Source: Phaeobacter gallaeciensis
Lineage (GTDB): Bacteria; Pseudomonadota; Alphaproteobacteria; Rhodobacterales; Rhodobacteraceae
Direction: 5' to 3'
NCBI RefSeq assembly: GCF_001678945.1
Contig: NZ_CP015124.1
Location: forward strand, 434,001-498,000
DNA: 64,000 nucleotides
Shown here: positions 29,919-38,600 of the stretch, piece after piece
Numbering within the stretch: the first letter of the stretch is position 1
Layout: the number at the start of each line of letters is the position of its first letter
The notes under the pieces: model-generated
Database searches by the model: none
The model's input: only the letters and a program-made list of their open reading frames with translations
What the model was told of the DNA's origin: nothing
Made by a program: the position numbers and the translations under genes

Positions 29919-30203
29919 ATGGCGGACCACACAACCAATGCCGCAAAGGCAGCCGAGGCCGACAAGGGCTATTGGCAGGCCAATGTGCGCATCATTCTCA
30001 TCAGCCTGGTGATCTGGGCTGTCGTTTCATTCGGTTTCGGCATTCTGCTGCGCCCGATGCTCTCGGGCATCGCCGTCGGCGGCACCGACCTGGGTTTCTG
30101 GTTTGCCCAGCAGGGATCGATCCTGGTCTTCCTGGGCCTGATCTTTTTCTACGCCTGGCGGATGAACCGTCTCGACCGTGAATTCGGCGTCGAGGAGGAG
30201 TGA
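29919..30203 (+). CDS. DUF4212 small subunit of sodium/solute symporter
   Basis: A 94-residue membrane protein with two helices (IILISLVIWAVVSFGFGILL and QQGSILVFLGLIFFYAWRM) and conserved ending MNRLDREFGVEEE. DUF4212 proteins are encoded directly before VC_2705-type sodium:solute symporters and are presumed to be an accessory subunit. AAGGAGG-type site precedes the ATG. The stop is two bases from the symporter start. Confidence 0.92.
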   Translation: MADHTTNAAKAAEADKGYWQANVRIILISLVIWAVVSFGFGILLRPMLSGIAVGGTDLGFWFAQQGSILVFLGLIFFYAWRMNRLDREFGVEEE

Positions 30204-30205
30204 TT

Positions 30206-31987
30206 ATGGATCAGTTTACCATCAACCTGCTGTTCGTGGGCGCGTCCTTTGCGCTCTATATCGGCATTGCGATCTGGGCCCGTGCTGGCTCCACATCTGA
30301 ATTCTATGCGGCCGGCCGGGGTGTGCATCCCGTCACCAACGGCATGGCCACGGCAGCGGACTGGATGTCGGCAGCCTCCTTCATCTCGATGGCGGGTCTC
30401 ATCGCCTTTACCGGCTATGACAACTCCTCCTTCCTGATGGGCTGGACCGGTGGCTACGTGCTGCTGGCACTGCTGCTGGCGCCTTACCTGCGCAAGTTCG
30501 GCAAGTTCACCGTGTCGGAATTCATCGGCGATCGCTTCTACAGCCCGACCGCGCGTATCGTGGCGGTGATCTGCCTGATCGTCGCCTCCACCACCTACGT
30601 GATCGGTCAGATGACTGGCGTGGGCGTTGCCTTTGGTCGCTTCCTTGAGGTGTCCAACACCGCCGGTCTGCTGATCGGTGCCTGTGTCGTGTTCGCCTAT
30701 GCGGTCTTCGGCGGCATGAAGGGCGTGACCTATACGCAGGTCGCGCAATATGTCGTGCTGATCATGGCCTATACAATTCCGGCCATCTTCATCTCGCTGC
30801 AGCTGACCGGCAACCCGATCCCGGCGTTGGGTCTCTTTGGCGATCACGTTGCCTCGGGTGAGCCTCTTCTGGCGAAACTCGACGCCATCGTGCGCGAGCT
30901 GGGTTTCAATGAATATACCGCCCACCACGCCGATACGCTGAACATGGTGCTCTTCACCCTGTCGCTGATGATCGGTACCGCCGGTCTGCCGCACGTGATC
31001 ATGCGCTTCTTCACCGTTCCCAAGGTGTCCGATGCACGCTGGTCCGCAGGCTGGGCGTTGGTTTTCATCGCGCTGCTGTATCTGACTGCCCCGGCTGTTG
31101 GCGCCATGGCGCGTCTCAACATCACCGACATGATGTGGCCCAATGGCACAAACAGCGAAGCGGTCTCGGTCGAGCAGATCGAGAATGACGCCCGCTATGA
31201 CTGGATGGCCACTTGGCAAAAAACCGGTCTCCTCGATTGGGAAGACAAGAACGGCGACGGCAAGATCCAGTACTACAACGACAACAACGCCGAGATGCAG
31301 GCCAAAGCGACCGAGAACGGCTGGCAGGGTAATGAGCTGACCAAGTTCAACCGCGATATCCTCGTGCTGGCCAACCCCGAAATCGCCAACCTGCCCTCTT
31401 GGGTGATCGGTCTGGTGGCTGCAGGCGGTCTGGCGGCGGCGCTGTCTACTGCGGCGGGTCTGCTGTTGGCGATCTCTTCGGCGGTGTCGCACGACCTGAT
31501 CAAGGGCTCGATCAATCCGAACATCTCGGAAAAAGGCGAGCTTCTTTCGGCCCGTGTTGCCATGGCCGTTGCCATCGCGGTGGCCACCTATCTGGGCCTC
31601 AACCCTCCGGGCTTTGCAGCGCAGACCGTGGCGTTGGCCTTTGGTCTGGCGGCGGCCTCGATCTTCCCGGCGCTGATGATGGGCATCTTCACCAAGGTGA
31701 ACAACAAGGGCGCGGTTGCAGGCATGATCGCAGGTCTGGTGGTCACGCTGATCTATATCTTCCTGCATAAGGGCTGGTTCTTCATCCCTGGCACCAACAG
31801 CTTCACGGATGCAGATCCGCTGCTGGGCACCATCAAATCCACCTCCTTTGGTGCGGTTGGCGCGATGGTGAACTTTGCGGTGGCCTACTTCGTGTCCAAA
31901 TCGACCGACGCCATCCCGGCCGAGATCGAAGAGCTGGTGGAAAGCGTCCGCATCCCGCGCGGTGCAGGTGCTGCCCAGGACCACTGA
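30206..31987 (+). CDS. Sodium:solute symporter (ActP-like, acetate/monocarboxylate uptake)
   Basis: SSS/SLC5-family permease, 593 residues, about 13 helices. EFYAAGRGVHPVTNGMATAADWMSAASF and GLPHVIMRFFTVPKVSDAR are signatures of the acetate-permease branch. A hydrophilic insert (about residues 320-395, EDKNGDGKIQYYNDNN) is typical of the VC_2705 subgroup. GAGGAGGAG lies five bases from ATG 30206; a GTG two codons earlier also exists. The acs context points to acetate or a similar short-chain acid as substrate (inference). Confidence 0.92.
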   Translation: MDQFTINLLFVGASFALYIGIAIWARAGSTSEFYAAGRGVHPVTNGMATAADWMSAASFISMAGLIAFTGYDNSSFLMGWTGGYVLLALLLAPYLRKFGKFTVSEFIGDRFYSPTARIVAVICLIVASTTYVIGQMTGVGVAFGRFLEVSNTAGLLIGACVVFAYAVFGGMKGVTYTQVAQYVVLIMAYTIPAIFISLQLTGNPIPALGLFGDHVASGEPLLAKLDAIVRELGFNEYTAHHADTLNMVLFTLSLMIGTAGLPHVIMRFFTVPKVSDARWSAGWALVFIALLYLTAPAVGAMARLNITDMMWPNGTNSEAVSVEQIENDARYDWMATWQKTGLLDWEDKNGDGKIQYYNDNNAEMQAKATENGWQGNELTKFNRDILVLANPEIANLPSWVIGLVAAGGLAAALSTAAGLLLAISSAVSHDLIKGSINPNISEKGELLSARVAMAVAIAVATYLGLNPPGFAAQTVALAFGLAAASIFPALMMGIFTKVNNKGAVAGMIAGLVVTLIYIFLHKGWFFIPGTNSFTDADPLLGTIKSTSFGAVGAMVNFAVAYFVSKSTDAIPAEIEELVESVRIPRGAGAAQDH

Positions 31988-32005
31988 TCGAGGGTTTCCT
32001 CCCCG

Positions 32006-32046
32006 GGGCGGGCCGCCTCCCTCGGTATTATGGCCCGCCCTCTTTT
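32006..32046 (+). terminator. Terminator after the symporter gene
   Basis: GGGCGGGCC and GGCCCGCCC form a 9-base perfect stem with a 17-base loop, followed by TCTTTTCC. Likely the end of the acs-adk-symporter transcript, perhaps partial. Confidence 0.75.
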
Positions 32047-32052
32047 CCTCAC

Positions 32053-32082
32053 CATCCTGTCCGGGCACACTCGGGCAGGATG
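32053..32082 (+). terminator. Second hairpin, tandem to the first
   Basis: CATCCTGTCCG and CGGGCAGGATG form an 11-base stem (one G-U) with an eight-base loop, followed by ACTTTTATC. It is 35 bases before the next start codon, so it may be a back-up terminator or a leader hairpin of the next gene. Confidence 0.55.
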
Positions 32083-32116
32083 ACTTTTATCCCGGCTTAC
32101 GACACAGGCTTCTCCC

Positions 32117-33940
32117 ATGCCCCTTTCTCCAGACGGTCTGATCCAGTTTCTGAAGACGGTTCACCCCTATGACAGCCTGGACGCCGCGCGCCTTGCGCAG
32201 CTTGCCCCCAAGTTCGAGGTGATCCACGCCAATGCAGGCGAAGAGATCTATGCCCTTGGTGCGCCAATGCAGGGTCTCTACCTCGTGCATCACGGCGAGG
32301 TGGAAGTCTTTGACGAGAACGGTATGGCCGTCTCCATCCTTGGGCCACGCAATTCCTTTGGCGAGCGTGGCCTCACCCGGGACGGCATCGCTGTTACCAC
32401 CGCCTCGGCCAACGCCGAGAGCGCGCTTTTGCTCCTGCCGCGCGCCGATTTCGATGCGCTGATGCAGGCCGAACCCAAGGTCGCGCGCTTTTTCGACCGC
32501 CGCCGCCCGGGCGGACCTGCACAAAGCAGCCTTGCCACCCGCCGGGTTGCTGATTTCATGGCCACTCAGCCGATCACCTGCTCCAGCGGCCTCACCTGTC
32601 AAAGCGCCGCGCAATTGATGCGGGAGCATCATATCTCCTCGGTTTGCGTGACCGATGGAGACACGCTGGAAGGCATTCTCACCAACCGCGACCTGACCGA
32701 AAAGGTTCTGGCAGAGGGCCTGCCCATCTCCACCCCCGTTGCGCGGATCATGACGCGCGATCCGCTGACGCTGCCTTCCTCAGCCATCGCATCCGACGTG
32801 CTGCACGCGATGATGGAGCATCGGATTGGCCATGTTCCCGTGGTGGATGCGGGCAAGCTGTCGGGGATTGTCACCCAGACCGACCTGACGCGCCTTCAGG
32901 CGATGAGCTCGGCCGAGATGATTGCCGAAATCGCCAGCGCTCCGGATGCCGCTGCCATGGCCAGGGTCACCGACCGCATTCCGGCCCTGCTGCTGCAACT
33001 GGTGGCTGGCGGCAACCGGCACGAGGTGGTCACCCGCCTGATCACCGATATCGCCGATGCCGCCACCCGGCGCCTGCTGAAACTGGCCGAAGAGCGCCTT
33101 GGCCCGCCGCCCGTGCCTTACCTGTGGCTGGCCTGCGGGTCGCAGGGGCGGCAGGAACAGACGGGGGTTTCGGATCAGGACAACTGCCTGATGATCGATG
33201 ATGCCATGCAAGAGGATGACGCCCCCTATTTCGAGGCGCTGGCGCAATTTGTCTGCGACGGGCTCAATACCTGCGGCTATGTCTATTGCCCCGGCGACAT
33301 GATGGCGACCACCCCGCGCTGGCGTCAGCCCTTGCGCATATGGCGGCAGTATTTTGACGGCTGGATCAAGACCCCCGATCCCATGGCGCAGATGCTGGCT
33401 TCGGTGATGTTTGACCTGCGGCCCATCGGCGGCAACCGTGATCTGTTCAACGGACTGCAAGAGGAAGTGCTACAGGCGGCCAGTGCCAACTCCATCTTTA
33501 CCGCCCATATGATTTCGAATTCGCTGAAACACACGCCGCCGCTTGGTCTCTTGCGCGGGATTGCCACTATCCGCTCGGGTGAGCATCGCAATACGCTGGA
33601 TCTGAAACACAACGGCGTGGTGCCGGTGGTCGATCTGGGGCGGATCTATGCCTTGCAGGCGCGGCTCACCCCGGTCAACACCCGCGCCCGGTTGGAGGCG
33701 GCGGCGCTGACCTCGGCGCTTAGCCCTTCCGGCGCGCGGGATTTGCTGGATGCCTATGATCTGATTGCCGAAACCCGGCTGACCCATCAGGCAGACCAGA
33801 TTCGCAGCGGTACAGCGCCCGACAACTTCCTGGCGCCCTCCGATCTGTCGGATTTTGAGCGAAGTCACCTGCGCGATGCCTTTGTCGTGGTAAAGACCAT
33901 GCAATCGGCGCTGGGACACGGCAAGGGGATGCTGGGCTGA
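32117..33940 (+). CDS. cNMP-binding/CBS/DUF294 nucleotidyltransferase-like signalling protein
   Basis: A 607-residue multidomain protein. An N-terminal cNMP-binding fold (about 1-125; GLYLVHHGEVEVFDENG and LGPRNSFGERGL) is followed by two CBS domains (about 140-262), then a DUF294/GlnD-type nucleotidyltransferase domain with GSQGRQEQTGVSDQDN at 341-356 (Asp353 and Asp355 as likely metal ligands) and a C-terminal DUF294_C helical domain. The family is predicted to sense nucleotides; the target is unknown. It is followed by a membrane protein and an exonuclease gene, and preceded by the acetate genes. Confidence 0.88.
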   Translation: MPLSPDGLIQFLKTVHPYDSLDAARLAQLAPKFEVIHANAGEEIYALGAPMQGLYLVHHGEVEVFDENGMAVSILGPRNSFGERGLTRDGIAVTTASANAESALLLLPRADFDALMQAEPKVARFFDRRRPGGPAQSSLATRRVADFMATQPITCSSGLTCQSAAQLMREHHISSVCVTDGDTLEGILTNRDLTEKVLAEGLPISTPVARIMTRDPLTLPSSAIASDVLHAMMEHRIGHVPVVDAGKLSGIVTQTDLTRLQAMSSAEMIAEIASAPDAAAMARVTDRIPALLLQLVAGGNRHEVVTRLITDIADAATRRLLKLAEERLGPPPVPYLWLACGSQGRQEQTGVSDQDNCLMIDDAMQEDDAPYFEALAQFVCDGLNTCGYVYCPGDMMATTPRWRQPLRIWRQYFDGWIKTPDPMAQMLASVMFDLRPIGGNRDLFNGLQEEVLQAASANSIFTAHMISNSLKHTPPLGLLRGIATIRSGEHRNTLDLKHNGVVPVVDLGRIYALQARLTPVNTRARLEAAALTSALSPSGARDLLDAYDLIAETRLTHQADQIRSGTAPDNFLAPSDLSDFERSHLRDAFVVVKTMQSALGHGKGMLG

Positions 33941-33965
33941 GGCCAGCAACGAGGGAGGAACACGG

Positions 33966-34481
33966 ATGTTTCTGGAACTGATCGCGGTGATTTTTGCCGG
34001 TATTGCCGTCGCAGGCGTCGTCATGCTGGCGGGACGGATCAGCGGCGGACGGCTGCCAAAATGGCTGGCGCCTGTGGCCGCTGCCCTGGCAATGATCGGC
34101 GTTACGATTGCTTCGGAATACGGCTGGTACGATCGCACCCGCGCGTCCCTGCCCGATGGGGTCGTGGTGGCTGAAACCGGTCAGAACCGCAGCCTTTACC
34201 GGCCCTGGACCTATCTTGTGCCCTATACTGAACGGTTCGCCGCGGTTGATGTGGCCAGCGCGAAACGCCATGCCGAGCTGCCCGGGCAATATCTGGCAGA
34301 AGTCTATTTCTTTGGCCGCTGGTCCCCTGTCAGCACCCTGACCGCGCGGCTGGACTGCACCGGCTGGCGCCGCGCCGTGGTGGCCTCGGGCGGCGCCTTT
34401 GGGACGAATGATGCGACGGTTGACTGGATCACCCCGCCCGAAGACGACGGCCTTCTGACCACATTCTGCGGAGCGGTCTGA
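33966..34481 (+). CDS. Membrane protein of unknown function
   Basis: A 171-residue protein I do not recognise. Two N-terminal helices (LELIAVIFAGIAVAGVVMLAG and WLAPVAAALAMIGVTIASEYG) are followed by a soluble region, presumably periplasmic, with YGWYDRTRASLPDGVVV, RPWTYLVPYTERFAAVD and a C-terminal LTTFCGAV. AGGGAGGAA precedes the ATG. It overlaps the next gene by one base (TGATG), so it belongs to the DUF294-exonuclease unit. Homologues appear to me to be Roseobacter-type conserved hypotheticals, but I cannot test that. Confidence 0.75.
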   Translation: MFLELIAVIFAGIAVAGVVMLAGRISGGRLPKWLAPVAAALAMIGVTIASEYGWYDRTRASLPDGVVVAETGQNRSLYRPWTYLVPYTERFAAVDVASAKRHAELPGQYLAEVYFFGRWSPVSTLTARLDCTGWRRAVVASGGAFGTNDATVDWITPPEDDGLLTTFCGAV

Positions 34482-35935
34482 TGCTGACACGGCTGAGCCT
34501 CAGACTGCGGATTTTCCTGTTTTTCTGCCTGATCGCGCTTGCCGCAATCGCCGCCGTCGTGGTCGCCCTGTGGATCGGTTATGCCCGGGCCGCCGCGCCA
34601 GAGCTTTTGGATGCCTTCGTGTTTTCCGGCGCGCTCAGCCTCTTTGCCATCCTTGGGATCTGCGCCGGGATCTGGCTTCTGTTTGATGAAAACGTCGCCA
34701 AGCCGATCGAACGGCTGGCCGCGCATCTGCGCGCACGGGCCCATGGTGGCGTCACTTCCGCGCTGGATCAGAACACGGCGCGCTACCTTGGCGATTTGGC
34801 CCCGGCGGCCTCGGATCTGGCTGGTCAGCTGGGCGCCGCGACCCTATCCACCGCCGAGGCTATCGCCCGCGAAACCGCGCGGCTGGAAGCGGAAAAGGCC
34901 CGGCTGACAACGCTACTCTCCGAGGTTCCCGTTGCTACCGTGATGGCGGCGCCCGATCACCGGATCGTTCTATATGACGCGCAGGCCGCGGCGGTTCTGT
35001 CCCAGATCGCCCCTGCCCGCCTAGGAGCCTCGCTGGGTGACTACCTCGAACGCGGCCCGCTGGAGGCCGCCCATAAGAAGATGATCCGCACCGGCAAGGA
35101 GGTCAGCGCCCGTATCACCGGCACCGATGGGCGCCAGACCTATGGCGTGCAGCTGAAACCGCTCGGGGATTCGCATGGCTATGTGGTGATCTTTGACAGC
35201 GCAGAGGCGGAAATCCCGCCCGAGGCCGCACGCCCGCTGATCTATGACTTTGCCCTGCTCAACCCTGAGGCGCGCAGGATCGAAGACCGCCCCCTGTCCG
35301 ATCTGTCCTTTGCCGTGTTTGACACCGAAACCACCGGACTGCTGCCGCATAAGGACCACGTTGTGCAGCTGGGCGCGCTGCGGGTTCTGCGCGGCCGCAT
35401 CGTCGAAGGTGAAACTCTGGACCTGCTGGTCAATCCCGGCGCGCCGATCCCGGCGGCCTCCACCCGGGTGCATGGCGTCACCGATGCCATGGTGAAAAAC
35501 GCCCCCGACATCACAAGCGTTTCTACCACCTTCCATCATTTCGCGACGGGCGCGGTAATCGTCGCGCATAATGCGCCCTTTGACATGGCATTCCTGCGCC
35601 GCGCCGCCAAGAAAAGTGGCCTGACATGGGATCACCCGGTACTGGATACGGTGCTGCTGAGCGCGGTCCTGTTCGGCGCCTCGGTGCCGCATACGCTGGA
35701 TGCGCTGTGCGACCGGCTGGATGTGACCATCCCCACGGCACTGCGGCATACCGCGCTTGGCGATGCCCGCGCCACGGCCGAGGTCCTGTGCCGGATGCTG
35801 CCGATGCTGGAGGCACGCGGGTTTACCACGCTGGGAGATGTGATCGCGCAGACACGCCAGCACGGTCGCCTTTTGCAGGACCTGAACCCTGTGGACAAAC
35901 AGGGCGACGCATGGCAGGTCGGGAGCAAGACCTGA
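34481..35935 (+). CDS. Membrane-anchored sensor-like DEDDh exonuclease (DnaQ/Pol III epsilon family)
   Basis: A 484-residue fusion. Two helices (about 11-33 and 45-67), a HAMP-like stretch and coiled coil (about 68-145, ETARLEAEKARLTTLLSEV), a PAS-like region (about 145-240, VPVATVMAAPDHRIVLYDAQ), then a DnaQ-type exonuclease (about 275-440). All DEDDh residues are visible: DTETTG (Asp281, Glu283), HNAPFD (Asp368) and HTALGDA (His423, Asp428). It looks like a histidine-kinase input half joined to a nuclease output. Cotranscribed with the DUF294 gene. Substrate (DNA, RNA or nucleotide signal) unknown. Confidence 0.88.
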   Translation: MLTRLSLRLRIFLFFCLIALAAIAAVVVALWIGYARAAAPELLDAFVFSGALSLFAILGICAGIWLLFDENVAKPIERLAAHLRARAHGGVTSALDQNTARYLGDLAPAASDLAGQLGAATLSTAEAIARETARLEAEKARLTTLLSEVPVATVMAAPDHRIVLYDAQAAAVLSQIAPARLGASLGDYLERGPLEAAHKKMIRTGKEVSARITGTDGRQTYGVQLKPLGDSHGYVVIFDSAEAEIPPEAARPLIYDFALLNPEARRIEDRPLSDLSFAVFDTETTGLLPHKDHVVQLGALRVLRGRIVEGETLDLLVNPGAPIPAASTRVHGVTDAMVKNAPDITSVSTTFHHFATGAVIVAHNAPFDMAFLRRAAKKSGLTWDHPVLDTVLLSAVLFGASVPHTLDALCDRLDVTIPTALRHTALGDARATAEVLCRMLPMLEARGFTTLGDVIAQTRQHGRLLQDLNPVDKQGDAWQVGSKT

Positions 35936-35950
35936 CAGAAGGCGCGCGAC

Positions 35951-36451
35951 ATGCCGGAAACCACAATCACCCCCGGCCCGGAGACCCTCCGGGCCTATCG
36001 CGACGCACTGGGATGTTTCGCGACTGGCGTCACCGTGATCACCACCTTGACGGAAAACGGGCCGCTGGCGATCACCGCCAACAGTTTCACCTCGGTGTCG
36101 ATGGATCCGCCCCTTCTGCTCTGGTGCCCGGCGCGCAGTTCCCTGCGGCACGATGCCTTTGTTTCGGCGCAGCGATTTTCCATTCATGTGATGGCGCAGG
36201 ACCAACTGGATCTGGCGATCCATTTCGCACGCAGCGGCGATGATTTCGCCCCGGTCGACTGGCAGGCCGCCGAGGATGGGACACCACACCTTGATGGAGT
36301 GATTGCGCGGTTTGACTGCGCCGCCCACAGCGCCCATCACGCGGGCGATCACACGATCATCCTCGGCCAGGTGACCGGCTTCACCAGGCAGGCGGGCAAA
36401 GGGCTGGTTTTCAAACAGGGTCTTTACGGTGGGTTCCTGGAACAATCCTGA
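35951..36451 (+). CDS. Flavin reductase family protein
   Basis: A 166-residue FMN-binding split-barrel protein. The pattern CFATGVTVITTLTENGPLAITANSFTSVSMDPPLL is the flavin-reductase-like signature and GDHTIILGQVTGF the later one. Members supply reduced flavin to monooxygenases or act as oxidoreductases. It starts 16 bases after the exonuclease and ends before a bidirectional terminator. Its link to the previous genes is unclear. Confidence 0.87.
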   Translation: MPETTITPGPETLRAYRDALGCFATGVTVITTLTENGPLAITANSFTSVSMDPPLLLWCPARSSLRHDAFVSAQRFSIHVMAQDQLDLAIHFARSGDDFAPVDWQAAEDGTPHLDGVIARFDCAAHSAHHAGDHTIILGQVTGFTRQAGKGLVFKQGLYGGFLEQS

Positions 36452-36484
36452 GGCGCCAGCCCAGGCTTCAACCAAACAGGCATG

Positions 36485-36525
36485 AAAAAACCCGCCACTG
36501 CAGAGCGCAGCGGCGGGTCAGTTTT
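36485..36525. terminator. Bidirectional terminator
   Basis: ACCCGCCACTGC and GCAGCGGCGGGT (one internal offset) form a strong stem. AAAAAA precedes it and GTTTTG follows it, so it can end both the flavin reductase (plus) and the binding-protein gene (minus). Confidence 0.82.
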
Positions 36526-36548
36526 GTCCGGGACGTGCCCGAAAAGCC

Positions 36549-37535
36549 TCATTTCAGGGCTGCATCGGTGATGGCATGGGTCCAGGCGCCTTCGGGCGTC
36601 TTGGTGATCACCGGGGCAGAACCGCCTGTCAGCAGGGTTTCAACCGTACGCTCATAGTCGGCCACATCCAGCGCGCCGTTGCTGCCTGCAGTCAGCTTGG
36701 CAACTTCGCTCATCATGCGCTTCTGGTGCATTTCGGTCTGTGCGCCCGAGGCGTCGTTGTCCAGAACGATCTCAGCCGCTTCATCCGGGTTCGACTCGGC
36801 GTATTTCCAGCCTTTCATCGAGGCGCGCACGAAACGCTCCATCTTGTCGGTAAAGGCTTCGTCGCTGAGGTTTTCCTCAAGCACATAAAGACCGTCTTCC
36901 AGCGTCGCGACACCCTGATCTTCGTACTTGAAGGTCACCAGCTCATCCGGGGAGACGCCTGCGTCAATGACCTGCCAGTATTCGTTGTAGGTCATGGTCG
37001 AGATGCAGTCGGCCTGACGCTGCAGCAGCGGGTCCACGTTGAAGCCCTGCTTCAGCACTTCGACGCCCATCTCCCCCTTGCCTTCGGTGGAAATGCCCAG
37101 CTTGCTCATCCAGCTCATGAAGGGGAACTCATTGCCGAAGAACCACACGCCCAGGGTCCGATTGGCCAGGTCCGCAGGCTCGGAAATGCCGGTGTCTTTC
37201 CAGCAGGTCAGCATCATGCCCGAGGATTTGAACGGCTGTGCGATATTGACCAGCGGCAGGCCCTTTTCGCGGGCTGCCAGCGCGGCAGGCATCCATTCGA
37301 CGGTCACGTCAGCGCCGCCCCCTGCGATCACCTGCGTCGGAGCGATGTCCGGGCCGCCAGGCAGGATGGTGACGTTCAGATCTTCTTCTTCGTAAAACCC
37401 TTTGTCGAGCGCCACGTAATAGCCAGCGAACTGTGCCTGTGTCACCCATTTCAACTGCAGCTTAACGTCGTCGGCTGCCTGCGCGGCTCCGGCTGCGCCA
37501 AGCGCCAGCGCGGCGGCTGTCAGAATGTGTTTCAT
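36549..37535 (-). CDS. NMT1/THI5-like ABC transporter substrate-binding protein
   Basis: Periplasmic binding protein, 328 residues, with signal peptide MKHILTAAALALGAAGAAQA. VKLQLKWVTQAQFAGYYVALDKGFYEEEDL is the NMT1 start pattern and GPDIAPTQVIAGGGADVTVEW follows. The ThiY/NMT1 group binds pyrimidine-like ligands. With the dihydropyrimidine genes upstream, uracil, thymine or a related pyrimidine or hydantoin is the likely substrate (inference). It has its own promoter region with a RutR-like palindrome 42 bases upstream of the ATG. Confidence 0.92.
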   Translation of the reverse strand: MKHILTAAALALGAAGAAQAADDVKLQLKWVTQAQFAGYYVALDKGFYEEEDLNVTILPGGPDIAPTQVIAGGGADVTVEWMPAALAAREKGLPLVNIAQPFKSSGMMLTCWKDTGISEPADLANRTLGVWFFGNEFPFMSWMSKLGISTEGKGEMGVEVLKQGFNVDPLLQRQADCISTMTYNEYWQVIDAGVSPDELVTFKYEDQGVATLEDGLYVLEENLSDEAFTDKMERFVRASMKGWKYAESNPDEAAEIVLDNDASGAQTEMHQKRMMSEVAKLTAGSNGALDVADYERTVETLLTGGSAPVITKTPEGAWTHAITDAALK

Positions 37536-37576
37536 TGGTAGGTTCTCCCTGTTGTTATGGATAGAGCTTGCGCGAA

Positions 37577-37594
37577 TTTGACCATTTGTTCAAA
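37577..37594. promoter_or_regulatory. RutR-type operator before the binding-protein gene
   Basis: TTTGACCATTTGTTCAAA matches the palindrome TTTGACCA-N2-TGGTCAAA with one mismatch in the right arm. RutR of E. coli binds TTGACCA-N2-TGGTCAA. Confidence 0.75.
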
Positions 37595-37714
37595 GTTTTT
37601 TTACTATATCAAACTTGGGCATCGCTGCCCGCGCGCAAGTATTAAGCAGCGCGCTGCGCCCATGTTATGCGCGGCATTTTTTCCGTTCAACCATGGGCCG
37701 CAGCGCCGTTCTTG

Positions 37715-37746
37715 CCACCACCCGAAGACGTATTTCCGGATGGTGG
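37715..37746 (-). other. Hairpin after the permease genes
   Basis: CCACCATCC and GGGTGGTGG (minus strand) can pair with one G-U around a 14-base loop, just downstream of the 37755 stop. There is no T-run, so a terminator role is uncertain. Confidence 0.35.
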
Positions 37747-37754
37747 ATCACTCT

Positions 37755-38600
37755 TCAACCCCGCTGCGAAGGGTGCCAGAAGGTCAGTGTTTTCTCGACC
37801 AGTGCGATCACGCCGTAAAAGGCGGACCCGGCCAGCGCGGCCACCAGGATTTCGGCCCATACCATATCCAGCGCCAGCTGGCCGACACTGGTGGAAATCC
37901 GGAAGCCCATGCCCACGGTGGGCGAGCCGAAGAACTCCGCAACGATTGCGCCCACCAGCGCCAGCGTCGTTGAAATCTTCAACCCGTTGAAGATGAAGGG
38001 CAGTGCGGCCGGCAGGCGCAGCTTGAAAAAGCTCTGCCAATAGCTGGCCGCGTAGGTTTGCATCAGGTCGCGCTGCATGGCCGAGGTTTCCCGAAGACCG
38101 GCAACCGTGTTCACCAGCATCGGGAAGAAAACCATCACCACGACAACCGCCGCCTTGGACTGCCAGTCAAAGCCGAACCACATCACCAGAATGGGCGCGG
38201 TACCAACAATCGGCAGGGCCGCGACAAAGTTACCCACGGGCAGCAGCCCCCGGCGCAGGAAGTCGCTGCGATCCACAGCCACCGCCATCAGCAGCGCTGC
38301 CACGCAGCCCATGATGTAGCCGGACAAAGCCCCCTTGATGAAGGTCTGGGAGAAATCCTGCCACAGGATCGGGATCGAGGTGGCAAAACGCGCCGCGATC
38401 AGCGAAGGCGCGGGCAGGATCACCATGGAAACCTCAAGCCCTCGTACCAGCAGTTCCCAGACGATCAGCACGGTCACGCCAAAGATCAGCGGAACGGCCA
38501 GCTTCACAGCTTGTGTCTTGGCCGCGGGACTATTGGCAAAACGGCTGTTGATCCACCAGCCCGCAATCCAGACCAGAGCAGCAAAAACAACTTCGATCAT
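37755..38600 (-). CDS. ABC transporter permease (pyrimidine/NMT1-type importer), second
   Basis: Membrane subunit of the SsuC/TauC-like class, 281 residues, about six helices. The EAA loop reads MQTYAASYWQSFFKLRLPAALPFIFNGLKI. SKAAVVVVMVFFPMLVNTVAG precedes it. The start overlaps the other permease gene by four bases. The two permeases presumably form a heterodimer with the ATPase at 39548. Confidence 0.9.
   Translation of the reverse strand: MIEVVFAALVWIAGWWINSRFANSPAAKTQAVKLAVPLIFGVTVLIVWELLVRGLEVSMVILPAPSLIAARFATSIPILWQDFSQTFIKGALSGYIMGCVAALLMAVAVDRSDFLRRGLLPVGNFVAALPIVGTAPILVMWFGFDWQSKAAVVVVMVFFPMLVNTVAGLRETSAMQRDLMQTYAASYWQSFFKLRLPAALPFIFNGLKISTTLALVGAIVAEFFGSPTVGMGFRISTSVGQLALDMVWAEILVAALAGSAFYGVIALVEKTLTFWHPSQRG

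Noticed and set aside
30149-32068. 639-codon minus-strand frame opposite the symporter
   Set aside because: Shadow of a well-supported membrane transporter gene; composition is His/Arg/Gly-rich.
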